Shown: in pieces, positions 1-9,341 of the stretch
Layout of the letters: each line of letters starts with the position of its first letter
How positions within the stretch are numbered: position 1 is the stretch's first letter
NCBI GenBank assembly: GCA_011525265.1
Contig: WTHV01000100.1
Coordinates: 1-32,686, forward strand
Length of the DNA: 32,686 nt
Direction: 5' to 3'
Source of the DNA: Alphaproteobacteria bacterium
GTDB taxonomy: Bacteria > Pseudomonadota > Alphaproteobacteria > Puniceispirillales > Puniceispirillaceae
The notes under the pieces: model-generated
The model's input: only the letters and a program-made list of their open reading frames with translations
Told to the model about the DNA's origin: nothing
Databases searched by the model: none
Made by a program: the position numbers and the translations under genes

Positions 1-676
1 CAACACCGCCCAAATCAACGAATGCGCCATAATCAGTGATGTTCTTAACAACACCCTGTAGGACCTGACCTTCTTCAAGGCTAGAGACCAATTCAGTTCT
101 GGCTTCTGCGCGTGATTCTTCCAATACAGCTCTGCGTGATACAACAATGTTGCCGCGGCGTCTGTCAATTTTCAAAATCTGGAATGGCTGTGGTGTACCC
201 ATCAAAGGTGCAATGTCATGCACGGGGCGGATATCAACCTGTGAGCCAGGCAAGAAGGCAGTCGCGCCAGATAGGTCGACTGTAAAGCCACCTTTTACGC
301 GGCCAAAGATAACGCCTGTTACACGTTCTTGTGCTTCAAAGGCGCTTTCTAGCATGATCCATGCTTCTTCACGTCTTGCTTTTTCGCGGCTGAGGACAGC
401 TTGACCATCACGGTCTTCCATGCGCTCAACATATACTTCTACTGTATCACCTGATTTGATTTCAGCTTCTTGACCAGGGGCGCCAAATTCCTTTAGCGGC
501 ACGCGGCCTTCTGATTTCAAACCAACATCGATAACAGCATAGTCGCCTTGGACTTCGATAACGTAGCCTTTTACAACGCTGCCTTCGACTGAGATATTCT
601 CTGCAAAGCTCTCAGCAAGCAGATCAGCAAAATTTTCCATGCCAGCCATAGCTGACGTGTCTTGGTTATTTGACAA
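1..676 (-). CDS. rpsA: 30S ribosomal protein S1, 5' part of gene, truncated by the window edge
   Basis: Reverse-strand translation reads (TTG)SNNQDTSAMAGMENFADLLAESFAENISVEGSVVKGYVVEVQGDYAVIDVGLKSEGRVPLKEF...ILKIDRRRGNIVVSRRAVLEESRAE...NITDYGAFVDLGGV, which is S1-domain sequence. SD-like GGAGAA precedes a TTG at 676; the alternative ATG is at 649. Located downstream of cmk as in many proteobacteria. Confidence 0.95.
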   Translation of the reverse strand, partial: MSNNQDTSAMAGMENFADLLAESFAENISVEGSVVKGYVIEVQGDYAVIDVGLKSEGRVPLKEFGAPGQEAEIKSGDTVEVYVERMEDRDGQAVLSREKARREEAWIMLESAFEAQERVTGVIFGRVKGGFTVDLSGATAFLPGSQVDIRPVHDIAPLMGTPQPFQILKIDRRRGNIVVSRRAVLEESRAEARTELVSSLEEGQVLQGVVKNITDYGAFVDLGGV

Positions 677-702
677 TTATGTTCTCCGTTAGGTGCCATA
701 GG

Positions 703-733
703 ATGACGTGATAAGTGATAATCTTATCGTCAT
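703..733 (-). promoter_or_regulatory. Inverted repeat / candidate hairpin in the rpsA 5' leader
   Basis: ATGAC-GT-GATAAG / TGATAAT loop / CTTATC-GTCAT: 11 paired positions with a 2-nt bulge, about 15 nt upstream of the rpsA SD. Confidence 0.4.
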
Positions 734-935
734 ACTGCCTTCGCTGGATAAGGCTGCGACATCTCAATGCTGCAGGCGGCTTCATGTGGTGCTATCAGCA
801 TCATATTTCCCGCCAAATGCCGCTGGACAAATATGGCAAAAGTCTTTCATCCAGCATCTTTGAATAATATGGATTTGCTCGCAGCAAAGTAAGAGCAAAT
901 CATTTGTGCCACTCTTATATCGTTTTTTTTGAAAA

Positions 936-1592
936 CTACAAGCTTTTCACGTGATTTAATGCCAATTGCAAAACATCTTGTGCGCTTAATTCAGACGTGT
1001 CGATGATGATGGCATCATCAGCTGGCTTTAACGGGGCTGTGGTACGGGTCTTATCTCTGGCATCTCGCTGTGTTAAATCAGCCAAGATTTGTGCTTGTGT
1101 GATCGTATCATCTGTGGCGGATAATTCGAGGAAACGGCGTTTCGCACGCACATCAAGTGCCGCATCAATATAGAATTTCACATCCGCATCAGGCAGGATA
1201 ACCGAGCCAATATCCCTGCCATCTAACACAGCGCCTTTGCCAGATGGTGGGCTGTTGGCAAAATCTCTTTGCTTTTCAAAAAGAGCATCTCTTACCGCAG
1301 TCAAAACAGCTATTTTTGAGGCTATCTGTGCCACTTCAGAGGTGCGCAGGCTATCATCATTGCTTATCGGCAGGGCTAAATTCTGCGCAATGGCAACAAT
1401 CTCATTTTGCTTATCTGCGCCATTATCAGGATTGGCATCAAGGCTGATTTTCGCCGCTAGCACATCTCGTGCAACCGCACGATATAAGGTGCCTGTGTCG
1501 AGGTAATCATATGACAAAGCCATCGCTAATGTCTTGGCGAGAGTCCCTTTGCCAGAGGCCGCAGGGCCATCAATTGCGATCTTAAAACTCAT
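936..1592 (-). CDS. cmk: Cytidylate kinase (CMP kinase)
   Basis: ORF MSFKIAIDGPAASGKGTLAKTLAMALSYDYLDTGTLYRAVA...; P-loop GPAASGKGT and DGRDIGSVILPDADVKFYIDA are typical of Cmk. Lies between aroA and rpsA. Confidence 0.97.
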   Translation of the reverse strand: MSFKIAIDGPAASGKGTLAKTLAMALSYDYLDTGTLYRAVARDVLAAKISLDANPDNGADKQNEIVAIAQNLALPISNDDSLRTSEVAQIASKIAVLTAVRDALFEKQRDFANSPPSGKGAVLDGRDIGSVILPDADVKFYIDAALDVRAKRRFLELSATDDTITQAQILADLTQRDARDKTRTTAPLKPADDAIIIDTSELSAQDVLQLALNHVKSL

Positions 1593-1606
1593 CTTTTAAA
1601 AAATCC

Positions 1607-2926
1607 TTATGATGTAATTTGCGCGCCGATCTTGTTCATCTTCTCCGCAAAATGTGGAAAAGAGGTGTTGATGGTCTCTACATCATCCACTTGAATAGGA
1701 TTCGCTGCAACCATGCCCAAAACCAGAAATGACATGCCGATTCGGTGATCATGCTGGCTGTTAATGGTCGCACCACCTGTGATAGGGGTATCTTGACCTG
1801 TGACAGACATGAAATCATCCCCTTCTGTGACATCAACCCCGCACGCTTTGAGACCGGCTGCCATAACAGCAATACGATCTGTTTCTTTGACGCGCAATTC
1901 GGCAACGCCTGACATCATGGTTGTGCCAGTGGCTCTGCTCGCGGCCACAGAAAGGATGGGATATTCATCAATCATCGAGGCCGCTCTGGCAGGGGGGACA
2001 TCAATCCCATGTAATTGTGAAGAGCGTACACGGATATCTGCCACTTCCTCACCGCCTTCAAGGCGTTGGTTTGACAATGTGATATCACCACCCATTTCGA
2101 TCAAACTTGTGATAAGCCCTGTTCGTTGCGGGTTCATGCCAACCGCTGGTAATGTGACATCACTATTAGGGGTAATCAGGGCAGCTACCATCACAAAGGC
2201 GGCAGATGAGGGGTCGCGCGGGACAAGAATATCTTTGGCGATAAGGTCTGTGCCGCCTGTCATTGTAACGCGGTGTGCGCCATCATCTAGGATCTCTTGT
2301 GTGACGGAAACTCCGAAATGGCGCAACATAGCTTCAGTATGATCGCGCGAGATATGAGGTTCTGTAACAATGGTATTGCCTCTGGCGCGAAGGCCGGCAA
2401 GAAGGATAGCAGATTTGATCTGTGCAGATGCGACTTTTGGCGCATAGGTCACAGGCAAAGGTATCTCAAGCCCTGTCACAGTCACAGGCAATTTGCCATC
2501 ATTTGTTGAGACATCTGCGCCCATTTCTTCTAGCGGGTCAGTGATACGACGCATAGGGCGCTTTGATAAGGAGGCATCACCGATAAAAGTCGCGCTAAGA
2601 GATTGGCCTGCGATAAGCCCCATCAGTAAGCGCACGCCAGTGCCAGCATTGCCAAGGTCAAGTGGATTTGCGGGGGCGGTAAGCCCGCCCATGCCAACCC
2701 CATCAATGATATAATCATCGCCCTGCTTTTGGATTTGTGCCCCGCAGTCAATCATGGCTTGCTTTGTGGCCATCACATCATCACCTTCAAGCAGGCCAGA
2801 TACGCGTGTCCGCCCTATGGCAATCGCACTCAAAATCATTGAGCGGTGCGAGATTGATTTATCACCTGGCACATCAAAATGGCCTGTCAATTTGTCTGTT
2901 TTGTGTGACACAAGAGAGAGTGACAT
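1607..2926 (-). CDS. aroA: 3-phosphoshikimate 1-carboxyvinyltransferase (EPSP synthase)
   Basis: GDKSISHRSMILSAIA, LGNAGTGVRLLMGLIAG and DHRIGMSFLVLG motifs; 439 aa. Confidence 0.97.
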   Translation of the reverse strand: MSLSLVSHKTDKLTGHFDVPGDKSISHRSMILSAIAIGRTRVSGLLEGDDVMATKQAMIDCGAQIQKQGDDYIIDGVGMGGLTAPANPLDLGNAGTGVRLLMGLIAGQSLSATFIGDASLSKRPMRRITDPLEEMGADVSTNDGKLPVTVTGLEIPLPVTYAPKVASAQIKSAILLAGLRARGNTIVTEPHISRDHTEAMLRHFGVSVTQEILDDGAHRVTMTGGTDLIAKDILVPRDPSSAAFVMVAALITPNSDVTLPAVGMNPQRTGLITSLIEMGGDITLSNQRLEGGEEVADIRVRSSQLHGIDVPPARAASMIDEYPILSVAASRATGTTMMSGVAELRVKETDRIAVMAAGLKACGVDVTEGDDFMSVTGQDTPITGGATINSQHDHRIGMSFLVLGMVAANPIQVDDVETINTSFPHFAEKMNKIGAQITS

Positions 2927-3164
2927 CTAAAAATCCTAATCATTTCTATGACTGCGCATCATGATTGCACCCTATGCGCAAAAGCATTGCCATGATGGCT
3001 TATCCGTTATTCTGCGGCTACTATAAACCGCGCTTTGCCTAGAAAATAGCCTGAAATTGTGAAAAACTGTATTTTTTGCTTTGACAAGTTTGCATTTTTA
3101 GGTGAAATCGCCAATAAGCGAAGTTGCAGTTACTATTCTATCGATTTTATGTGAAGGACCTGTT

Positions 3165-3557
3165 ATGGCGAAACAAGATCTTGGTAAAAAGCGCCGCTGT
3201 GCGTCTTGTGGTATGAAATTTTATGATTTCAATAAAAGCAAAATTGAATGTCCAAGCTGTCAGACTGTGTTTAATCCTGACCAATTGCTAAAAAGCCGCC
3301 GTGGTCGTGCTGCCAAATCAGAACAAACAACAGCCGCCGCAGCCGAAGCAATCCAAGATAGTGAATTATTGGCTGATGATGAGGCTGAAGAAGACGCCGA
3401 TGCTTTGGGTGAAGATGAAGCATTGGTAAATATCGCACCAACAGAATCAAATGATGAAGAAGATGGTGCTGCCATTTTAGATGATAGCGTTGATGAAGAT
3501 TTCATTGATGAGATTGAAGATGACGCTGACACACAAGAGGGCGACGAAGAGCTATAA
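3165..3557 (+). CDS. TIGR02300/FYDLN-acid family protein with a zinc-ribbon-like N-terminus and a long acidic tail
   Basis: MAKQDLGKKRRCASCGMKFYDFNKSKIECPSCQTVFNP (CxxC...CxxC), then a D/E-rich C-terminus. ATG at 3165 follows GAAGGACC and is more likely than the ORF-track start at 3102. Confidence 0.88.
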   Translation: MAKQDLGKKRRCASCGMKFYDFNKSKIECPSCQTVFNPDQLLKSRRGRAAKSEQTTAAAAEAIQDSELLADDEAEEDADALGEDEALVNIAPTESNDEEDGAAILDDSVDEDFIDEIEDDADTQEGDEEL

Positions 3558-3621
3558 ATTTTCAAAATTCTCTTGCAATTCAGCTGGTGTGTCGCTACAT
3601 CACTGAACAAGCGATAATCGT

Positions 3622-3697
<76 letters not shown>

Positions 3698-3707
3698 ATC
3701 GCAAAAC

Positions 3708-3741
3708 AAAAAAGCCCTCATGGTTATGATGGGCTTTTTTT
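3708..3741. terminator. Rho-independent terminator, possibly bidirectional (3' of tRNA-Ala and of lptB)
   Basis: AAAAAAGCCCTCAT-GGTT-ATGATGGGCTTTTTTT: stem with flanking A/T tracts between convergent units. Confidence 0.8.
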
Positions 3742-3769
3742 GTGTCTGATTTGTTATAAAGCGTTTTGT

Positions 3770-4558
3770 TTATCTCTGAAAACCATCGCCCAGATACACT
3801 TCTCTTACACCTGAATGCTCGACCACCTCATCAGGGCGGCCTGTCATCATCACCATGCCATCATGAATGATATAGGCGCGGTCAATCAGGTCGAGTGTTT
3901 CTCTGACATTATGATCTGTGATTAAAACGCCAAGCCCATGCTCTTTGAGTTGTGCAATCAGCTCTCTTATCTCTGAGATAGAGATAGGGTCAATGCCGGC
4001 AAGTGGCTCATCAAGAAGAAGGAATGTCGGACGCGCAGCAAGTGCTCTTGCGATTTCCAATCTGCGGCGTTCACCGCCAGACAGGCTAAGAGAGGATGTG
4101 TTGCGCAAGTGGGAAATGCCGAATTCCGCCATTAAATCCTCAACCATCATTTTGCGCACAGATTCCTTTGGCTCAAAGATTTCAAGCACAGCGCGGATAT
4201 TTTGCTCAACAGTTAGCCCGCGAAAGACACTAGATTCTTGAGGCAGATACCCAATGCCACGCCGTGCGCGCTCATATAAGGGCAGGGCGGTTACATCCTT
4301 GCCATCAAGCATCACCGCACCTTCATCAGCATTAATCAGCCCTGAAAGCATATAAAATGTTGTTGTCTTGCCAGCACCATTTGGCCCCAACAGCCCCACA
4401 GCTTCGCCGCGTTTCACATTTAACGTAACGTTGCGCACAACGCGTCTTTTGGCAAAACTCTTGCCCAAACCAGAGGCTTGCAAGCCGCGGCTTTCATGGA
4501 CAATTTTGACATTATCTTGGCCATTGCGGCTATTTAGAGACTGATTGTCATCACTCAT
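3770..4558 (-). CDS. lptB: LPS export ABC transporter ATP-binding protein
   Basis: Walker A GPNGAGKTTTFYM, signature LSGGERRRLEIARAL, Walker B FLLLDEPLAGIDP; downstream of lptC-lptA. Confidence 0.96.
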   Translation of the reverse strand: MSDDNQSLNSRNGQDNVKIVHESRGLQASGLGKSFAKRRVVRNVTLNVKRGEAVGLLGPNGAGKTTTFYMLSGLINADEGAVMLDGKDVTALPLYERARRGIGYLPQESSVFRGLTVEQNIRAVLEIFEPKESVRKMMVEDLMAEFGISHLRNTSSLSLSGGERRRLEIARALAARPTFLLLDEPLAGIDPISISEIRELIAQLKEHGLGVLITDHNVRETLDLIDRAYIIHDGMVMMTGRPDEVVEHSGVREVYLGDGFQR

Positions 4559-4586
4559 GATGATGCCTTTTGCTTTCGCGACTTAC

Positions 4587-5342
4587 CTATTCAGCGCTTG
4601 TTAAAATGCCAGAGACGCGCCCCTGACCTTCTTCAGCGATTAACTTGCTGATTCCCTTATTAAAATCAATTTCAGCCTTTTGTCCATTCAAAACGCTTTC
4701 ACCATCAATAATTTTTACATCGCCCGTCAGCAACGCTTTGCCTGTTACGGCGCTATAAAAGCCTGTCTGGCTAAAGGCTTCCTTGCCATCTTGTTGACGC
4801 ACATAGACATTGCCAGTGGCAGTTACTGTATCGATTTCATCTGTTTCACCAAGCACGATTTCAAGGGTATTCCCTTTTAAAAGGCGCCCATCTGCAAGGG
4901 TAATTTCCGCCTTATCAGTGGCCGTGATAATCCCGTCTGCCTTATTATAGGTCAGGCTGTTTTCAGCACGTGCGGTGCCATCTGCTGAACGGATAACTGC
5001 TTTTGGCCCGTTTAGCTCATAGAAATCTTTTTGGACATTATAATCAAGGCGCGCACCACTGCCTGTCATATCAGCATCGGCAAATGATACATTTGTGGTG
5101 GCAATGATACGTGTGATATCTTGGCTGGTCGATGTGGCATCATAATAGGCTTTTAAGATGTCAGCCTCAATGCTTTGCGCCCCGCGAATAGCCTTTGCCG
5201 CACCATTGGCTTCATAAAGGCCCTTTGTTTGATCCCACACAAGCTCATTAGAGGCAGATATTTCCAATTGCTGTGCATAAATAGGCGTGTTGCATAATAG
5301 CACTGTGCCAAATAAAAGTGCCGCTTTGGTTAGATGTTTCAC
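4587..5342 (-). CDS. lptA: LptA/OstA-type lipopolysaccharide transport periplasmic protein
   Basis: Signal peptide MKHLTKAALLFGTVLLCNTPIYAQQ, beta-jellyroll OstA-like sequence (AKAIRGAQSIEADILKAYY...), lptC-lptA-lptB context. Confidence 0.88.
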   Translation of the reverse strand: MKHLTKAALLFGTVLLCNTPIYAQQLEISASNELVWDQTKGLYEANGAAKAIRGAQSIEADILKAYYDATSTSQDITRIIATTNVSFADADMTGSGARLDYNVQKDFYELNGPKAVIRSADGTARAENSLTYNKADGIITATDKAEITLADGRLLKGNTLEIVLGETDEIDTVTATGNVYVRQQDGKEAFSQTGFYSAVTGKALLTGDVKIIDGESVLNGQKAEIDFNKGISKLIAEEGQGRVSGILTSAE

Positions 5343-5986
5343 GACTTCTCTTCCTCTCCAATAAGTGCCTTGCTTTGCCCTTTGAAAATAATTTTGTCAC
5401 CAAATCCTGTGACAGCCATTGCCTCAGCTGTAATATGTGATGTGCGGCTTTGGACAGATACCGCCTCAGGCGCGTCAAAATTGCCCGCATCTAAATCACC
5501 GTTGAGCGTGGAGGTTTTGAATGTCATGGCACGTGCGCTTTGGGTGATAATAACATTCCCCGTTAGATTGAGGGTGTTGTGCGCTTGATTAAATTGGCCT
5601 TGATAGGATGAAATGGTAATGCGCCCATTTTCATCATTTGTGATTTCACCCTCTATCACAGATAGATTGACAAGGTTTGCGTCGGTGGCATCTTCTGATG
5701 CTCTTTGCGCATTTAAGATATAATCATCACCTGATTTTGTTTGGCCGCGATAGGTTAGCCCTTGCAGTTCCAATTGCCCTGTTGGCGTGGTTGAAACAGC
5801 GGCTAATTCGATTTCAATATTATTATCAGATTGAAAAAATAACACCCACACCACAAGCAATGACGTCGCAATGCTAGCGCCAATTCCTATCATGGCTGAT
5901 AGCCGCAAAGAGCGAGACCGCTCTTGTTTTGGCACGCTTGCTTTTGGGGCAAAGCTAACAGATTTTTGTATGGGTTTTTTGGACAC
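5339..5986 (-). CDS. lptC: LPS export ABC transporter periplasmic protein LptC
   Basis: Single N-terminal TM segment then OstA-like repeats; ends in an ATGA 4-nt overlap with lptA. Confidence 0.8.
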   Translation of the reverse strand: MSKKPIQKSVSFAPKASVPKQERSRSLRLSAMIGIGASIATSLLVVWVLFFQSDNNIEIELAAVSTTPTGQLELQGLTYRGQTKSGDDYILNAQRASEDATDANLVNLSVIEGEITNDENGRITISSYQGQFNQAHNTLNLTGNVIITQSARAMTFKTSTLNGDLDAGNFDAPEAVSVQSRTSHITAEAMAVTGFGDKIIFKGQSKALIGEEEKS

Positions 5987-6047
5987 GCATTCTACTCTTG
6001 TAGGGGTTTGGTTGTTAAGGTCACATCCTTGTCAAACATAATATGAT

Positions 6048-6659
6048 TTAATGATGGAATATATCCATCGCCTCAAATCCTGCCAAATCTAGCGTGGCAC
6101 GATGCGGTAAATAGTCAAAACAAGCGCGCGCCGCATCTTGGCGCCCTTCACGTTCAAGGCGCATGACCAATTCGTCTTTAAGGCGGTGCAAATATAATAC
6201 GTCACTTGCCGCATAATCAATTTGCTGTTGTGTAAGCTCATCTCTGCCCCAATCAGAGGATTGCTGCTGCTTTGATAGTTCCACGCCTAATAATTCGCGG
6301 CATAATTCTGCTAGCCCATGGCGGTCAGAATAGGTGCGAACAAGCTTTGATGCGATCTTTGTGCAAAAGATAGGCCCCTCAAACCCACCAGCTAATTTGT
6401 GCAATTGCGCAATATCAAAACGACCAAAGTGAAATAACTTTTCAACAGATGGATCTAAGATCAAGGCCTTCAAATTAGGGCAGGGGGCTTGGTCAGCTTT
6501 CATCTGCACAAGATGGGCATTGCCATCACCTGATGATAATTGCACTACACATAAACGATCTCGTGTGAGGTTTAGACCCAAGGTTTCAGTGTCAATTGCC
6601 ACGGACTTACCAAGGTCTAGCCCATCGGGCAAATCATCATGATATAATCTGTTTGTCAT
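6048..6659 (-). CDS. nrnC: DEDD 3'-5' exonuclease of NrnC type (often labelled ribonuclease D)
   Basis: AIDTETLGLNLTRDRLCVVQLSSGDG, LFHFGRFDIAQL, FCTKIASKLVRTYSDRHGLAELCRELLGVELSKQQQSSDWGRDEL, YAASDVLYLHRLKDEL. Single domain of 203 aa with no HRDC, as in alphaproteobacterial NrnC. Confidence 0.85.
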   Translation of the reverse strand: MTNRLYHDDLPDGLDLGKSVAIDTETLGLNLTRDRLCVVQLSSGDGNAHLVQMKADQAPCPNLKALILDPSVEKLFHFGRFDIAQLHKLAGGFEGPIFCTKIASKLVRTYSDRHGLAELCRELLGVELSKQQQSSDWGRDELTQQQIDYAASDVLYLHRLKDELVMRLEREGRQDAARACFDYLPHRATLDLAGFEAMDIFHH

Positions 6660-6726
6660 TATCTAAAATCTCACTCTCAGCCGCATAAAAGGGCAGATAC
6701 TATGGCAGATGGTTTTTGTGATGCCA

Positions 6727-7314
6727 TTATGCCACAGGCGGTGTGTAAAAGCCTATTACATTCTCACTCTCGGGTCTGCGGCGCTCTTTGGGGGCTTGCA
6801 ATTTTTCGCCGACATAAATAAAGCCAGCAATTTTATCAACGCCAATGCGCCCGCCTAGCGCCTCTATCATCCTATCATTATAGCTGTACCACTCGCTGAC
6901 CCATTGCGCGCCATAGCCAAGTGATTGAGCTGCTGTAACAATATTCATCGCCACTGCCCCAGCTGATAATTCCATTTCCCAAATAGGGATTTTGGGATGG
7001 TCTTTTGGGGTTGCTAATACTGCAAAAATAGCGCCAGCACGCATGAAACGGTCTTCTTCAAATTGGAGGCCTTCTTGTGTTGCCTCTGGATTATTTTTGG
7101 CAAATTCGTCCCTTAATATGGTCTTGCCAAGATAGGCTCTTGCTTCATTCTGGATGACCATGATTTTCCACGGGCCAAGGACGCCGTGATCTGGCACACG
7201 CACACCACAGGCAAGGATGGTTTGAATATCATCTGCTGGCAGTGTCTGATTGCCCAATAATTTAATCAGGGTCGAACGACGTGTTTGCAGGAAATCAGTT
7301 ATATGATTGGTCAT
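6727..7314 (-). CDS. Nitroreductase family protein
   Basis: LQTRRSTLIKLLGNQTLPADDIQTILACGVRVPDHGVLGPWKIMVI... and GYGAQWVSEW...; nitroreductase/YdjA-like fold signature. Confidence 0.9.
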   Translation of the reverse strand: MTNHITDFLQTRRSTLIKLLGNQTLPADDIQTILACGVRVPDHGVLGPWKIMVIQNEARAYLGKTILRDEFAKNNPEATQEGLQFEEDRFMRAGAIFAVLATPKDHPKIPIWEMELSAGAVAMNIVTAAQSLGYGAQWVSEWYSYNDRMIEALGGRIGVDKIAGFIYVGEKLQAPKERRRPESENVIGFYTPPVA

Positions 7315-8081
7315 GATTTATGTGAACTCTTCTCAAAAGCGCGCACCATTTTGTTGTAATGCGCGGTAAATAATGCCCGTTTTACCATAGAATGATAGAG
7401 GCGATATAGGCGTGCTGCAATGCGGTGTATCGGGTTTGCCACAGGCTTTATCCCGTCATAGCCAATTCCAGAACCCATATCATTATGGACAACAAGATCA
7501 GGGCTTGTTGTTGCGATATGCAAGCCTGATTGCCACCATTTATTCAAGCACATATCAATTTCAAGGCCAAATGTGGCATGATGGGCAAGCATATAAGAGG
7601 CCGCTTTGCGATTGATCACATAGCCAAAAGTGCCATTATTGGTAAATTTCTTGAAGTGAAATGCCAACCCAGATGTCGCGGTGCCAATAATTTTGGAGGG
7701 GCGGTTTGGGCGATTATCACATAAAAAGATCATATCAAGCGCGCTCATCGCTTTGGCAAGATGGGGCACATTTGCAGCAAAATCTTCTGTGATTTCGGCA
7801 TCATCTTCTAAGATAATGATGGCATCATTGTCACTTTCAAGCAGATAGCGATATGCCTTCATATGGGATAAGTGACAGCCCACAGCACCAGGATTAGGAT
7901 GATAGGACATGGTGAAAAAGGTTGAAGCCTTATTCATATTTCGCGATTGCTCATCTTTATCCCAACCTCTGGCATCAACGCCTTCTAGCCAATGATAATC
8001 AAGGCCAAAGGGCGCTAAACTCGCTTCTAGCCTCGTGCGCCGCGCGTCATCGCCTGGTAGTGATATAACAATTATTTCCAT
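7311..8081 (-). CDS. Glycosyltransferase family 25 (LPS-type) protein
   Basis: MEIIVISLPGDDARRTRLEASLAPFGLDYHWLEGVDARG...PGAVGCHLSHMKAYRYLLESDNDAIIILEDDAEI; GT25 signature. ORF track extends to 8117; ATG at 8081 begins the conserved domain. 4-nt overlap with the nitroreductase. Confidence 0.88.
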   Translation of the reverse strand: MEIIVISLPGDDARRTRLEASLAPFGLDYHWLEGVDARGWDKDEQSRNMNKASTFFTMSYHPNPGAVGCHLSHMKAYRYLLESDNDAIIILEDDAEITEDFAANVPHLAKAMSALDMIFLCDNRPNRPSKIIGTATSGLAFHFKKFTNNGTFGYVINRKAASYMLAHHATFGLEIDMCLNKWWQSGLHIATTSPDLVVHNDMGSGIGYDGIKPVANPIHRIAARLYRLYHSMVKRALFTAHYNKMVRAFEKSSHKS

Positions 8082-8150
8082 AAGACTTCTTGTAGGGTCT
8101 GATTTGTTGCAAGGCAAGTTACTTTGCGCCCATCATAAGAGCCGCACCCG

Positions 8151-9341
8151 CTAGAGGCTTGCTGCCATGGCAAAACCAGATGCCCACGCCCATTGGAAAT
8201 TATGTCCTCCAAGATGGCCTGTGACATCCACAACCTCACCAATGAAATACAAGCCTGCACAATTCTTGGCTTCCATGGTTTTTGAAGATAGCTCATTTGT
8301 ATCAACCCCGCCAATTGTGACCTCTGCTGTCCGATAGCCCTCTGTGCCGGCAGGCCTGATGGTCCAGTGATTTGTTAATTGCCCAATGCTATCTAAAGCC
8401 TTATCGGGCAGGTCAGCAAGCCGTCCTGATAGGCCTGCTGTATCACATATCTGATGCGCCAATCGCTTTGGTAGTGTCTGTGAGAGTGCGTTTAAAATAT
8501 CGGTGCGTGGTGCGGCTTTTTTCTCATCACGCAAACGCTGAGAGACATCATGCGCAGGCGCAAGATTGACAAGGACATCCTCACCATCTTGCCAATAGGA
8601 TGAGATTTGCAAAATAGATGGGCCTGATAAGCCACGATGGGTGAATAGCAAACCTTCGGCAAATTGTGTTTTATCGAACTGCACATCTGCTTCAACAGAT
8701 AGGCCAGATAATTCAGCACAATAGTCTTTCATATGGTCAGTAAAGGTCAATGGAACAAGCGCAGCACGTGGGCGAATAATGGTCAAGCCAAACTGCTTTG
8801 CGATATCATAACCAAACCCTGTTGCGCCAATTTTTGGAATTGATAGGCCGCCTGTTGCGATCACAAGCTTTGTTGATGTGATGGCGCCATTATCTGTTGA
8901 AAGATGGAATAAGCCATCTGATTTCTTAACAGCTTCAATGTTTGTGCCAAATCGCTTGGTCACGTGTGCTGCGTCACATTCTGTTAATAGAAGATCAATG
9001 ATATTTTGGGCGCTATTATCACAAAAAAGCTGTCCTAATTTCTTTTCATGATAGGCGATTTTGTGTTTTTCAACCAATGAGATGAAATCATAAGGGCTGT
9101 AACCCGCAAGAGCTGATTTCGCGAAATGTTTGTTCTGCGATAAAAAATTGTCAGGCCCTGAATAATAATTTGTGAAGTTACAACGTCCACCGCCCGAAAT
9201 GCGGATTTTTTCCGCCACTTTGGTGCGATGATCAAGCAAGATGGTGCGATTGCCTTTGCGGCCGACCTGACTGGCACAAAATAGGCCAGCCGCTCCTGCG
9301 CCAATAATGGCGACATCATAATGGGCAGGCTTATGCGCCAT
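8151..9341 (-). CDS. NAD(P)/FAD-dependent oxidoreductase, HI0933/YhiN (BaiN-like) family
   Basis: YDVAIIGAGAAGLFCASQVGRKGNRTILLDHRTKVAEKIRISGGGRCNFTN..., GLYFIGEVVDVTGHLGGHNFQWAWASG. ATG at 9341 (MAHKPAHYDVAIIG) is preferred over 9398. Confidence 0.92.
   Translation of the reverse strand: MAHKPAHYDVAIIGAGAAGLFCASQVGRKGNRTILLDHRTKVAEKIRISGGGRCNFTNYYSGPDNFLSQNKHFAKSALAGYSPYDFISLVEKHKIAYHEKKLGQLFCDNSAQNIIDLLLTECDAAHVTKRFGTNIEAVKKSDGLFHLSTDNGAITSTKLVIATGGLSIPKIGATGFGYDIAKQFGLTIIRPRAALVPLTFTDHMKDYCAELSGLSVEADVQFDKTQFAEGLLFTHRGLSGPSILQISSYWQDGEDVLVNLAPAHDVSQRLRDEKKAAPRTDILNALSQTLPKRLAHQICDTAGLSGRLADLPDKALDSIGQLTNHWTIRPAGTEGYRTAEVTIGGVDTNELSSKTMEAKNCAGLYFIGEVVDVTGHLGGHNFQWAWASGFAMAASL

Noticed and set aside
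147-404. 85-aa plus-strand ORF
   Set aside because: Antisense to rpsA, whose frame is clearly conserved S1; no SD or recognisable domain.
821-855. GCTGGA ... TCCAGC inverted repeat in the cmk-rpsA spacer
   Set aside because: Only 6 bp with a long loop; expected by chance and no supporting T-tract.
1800-2342. 180-aa plus-strand ORF
   Set aside because: Antisense to the well-supported aroA frame; composition is typical of a shadow ORF.
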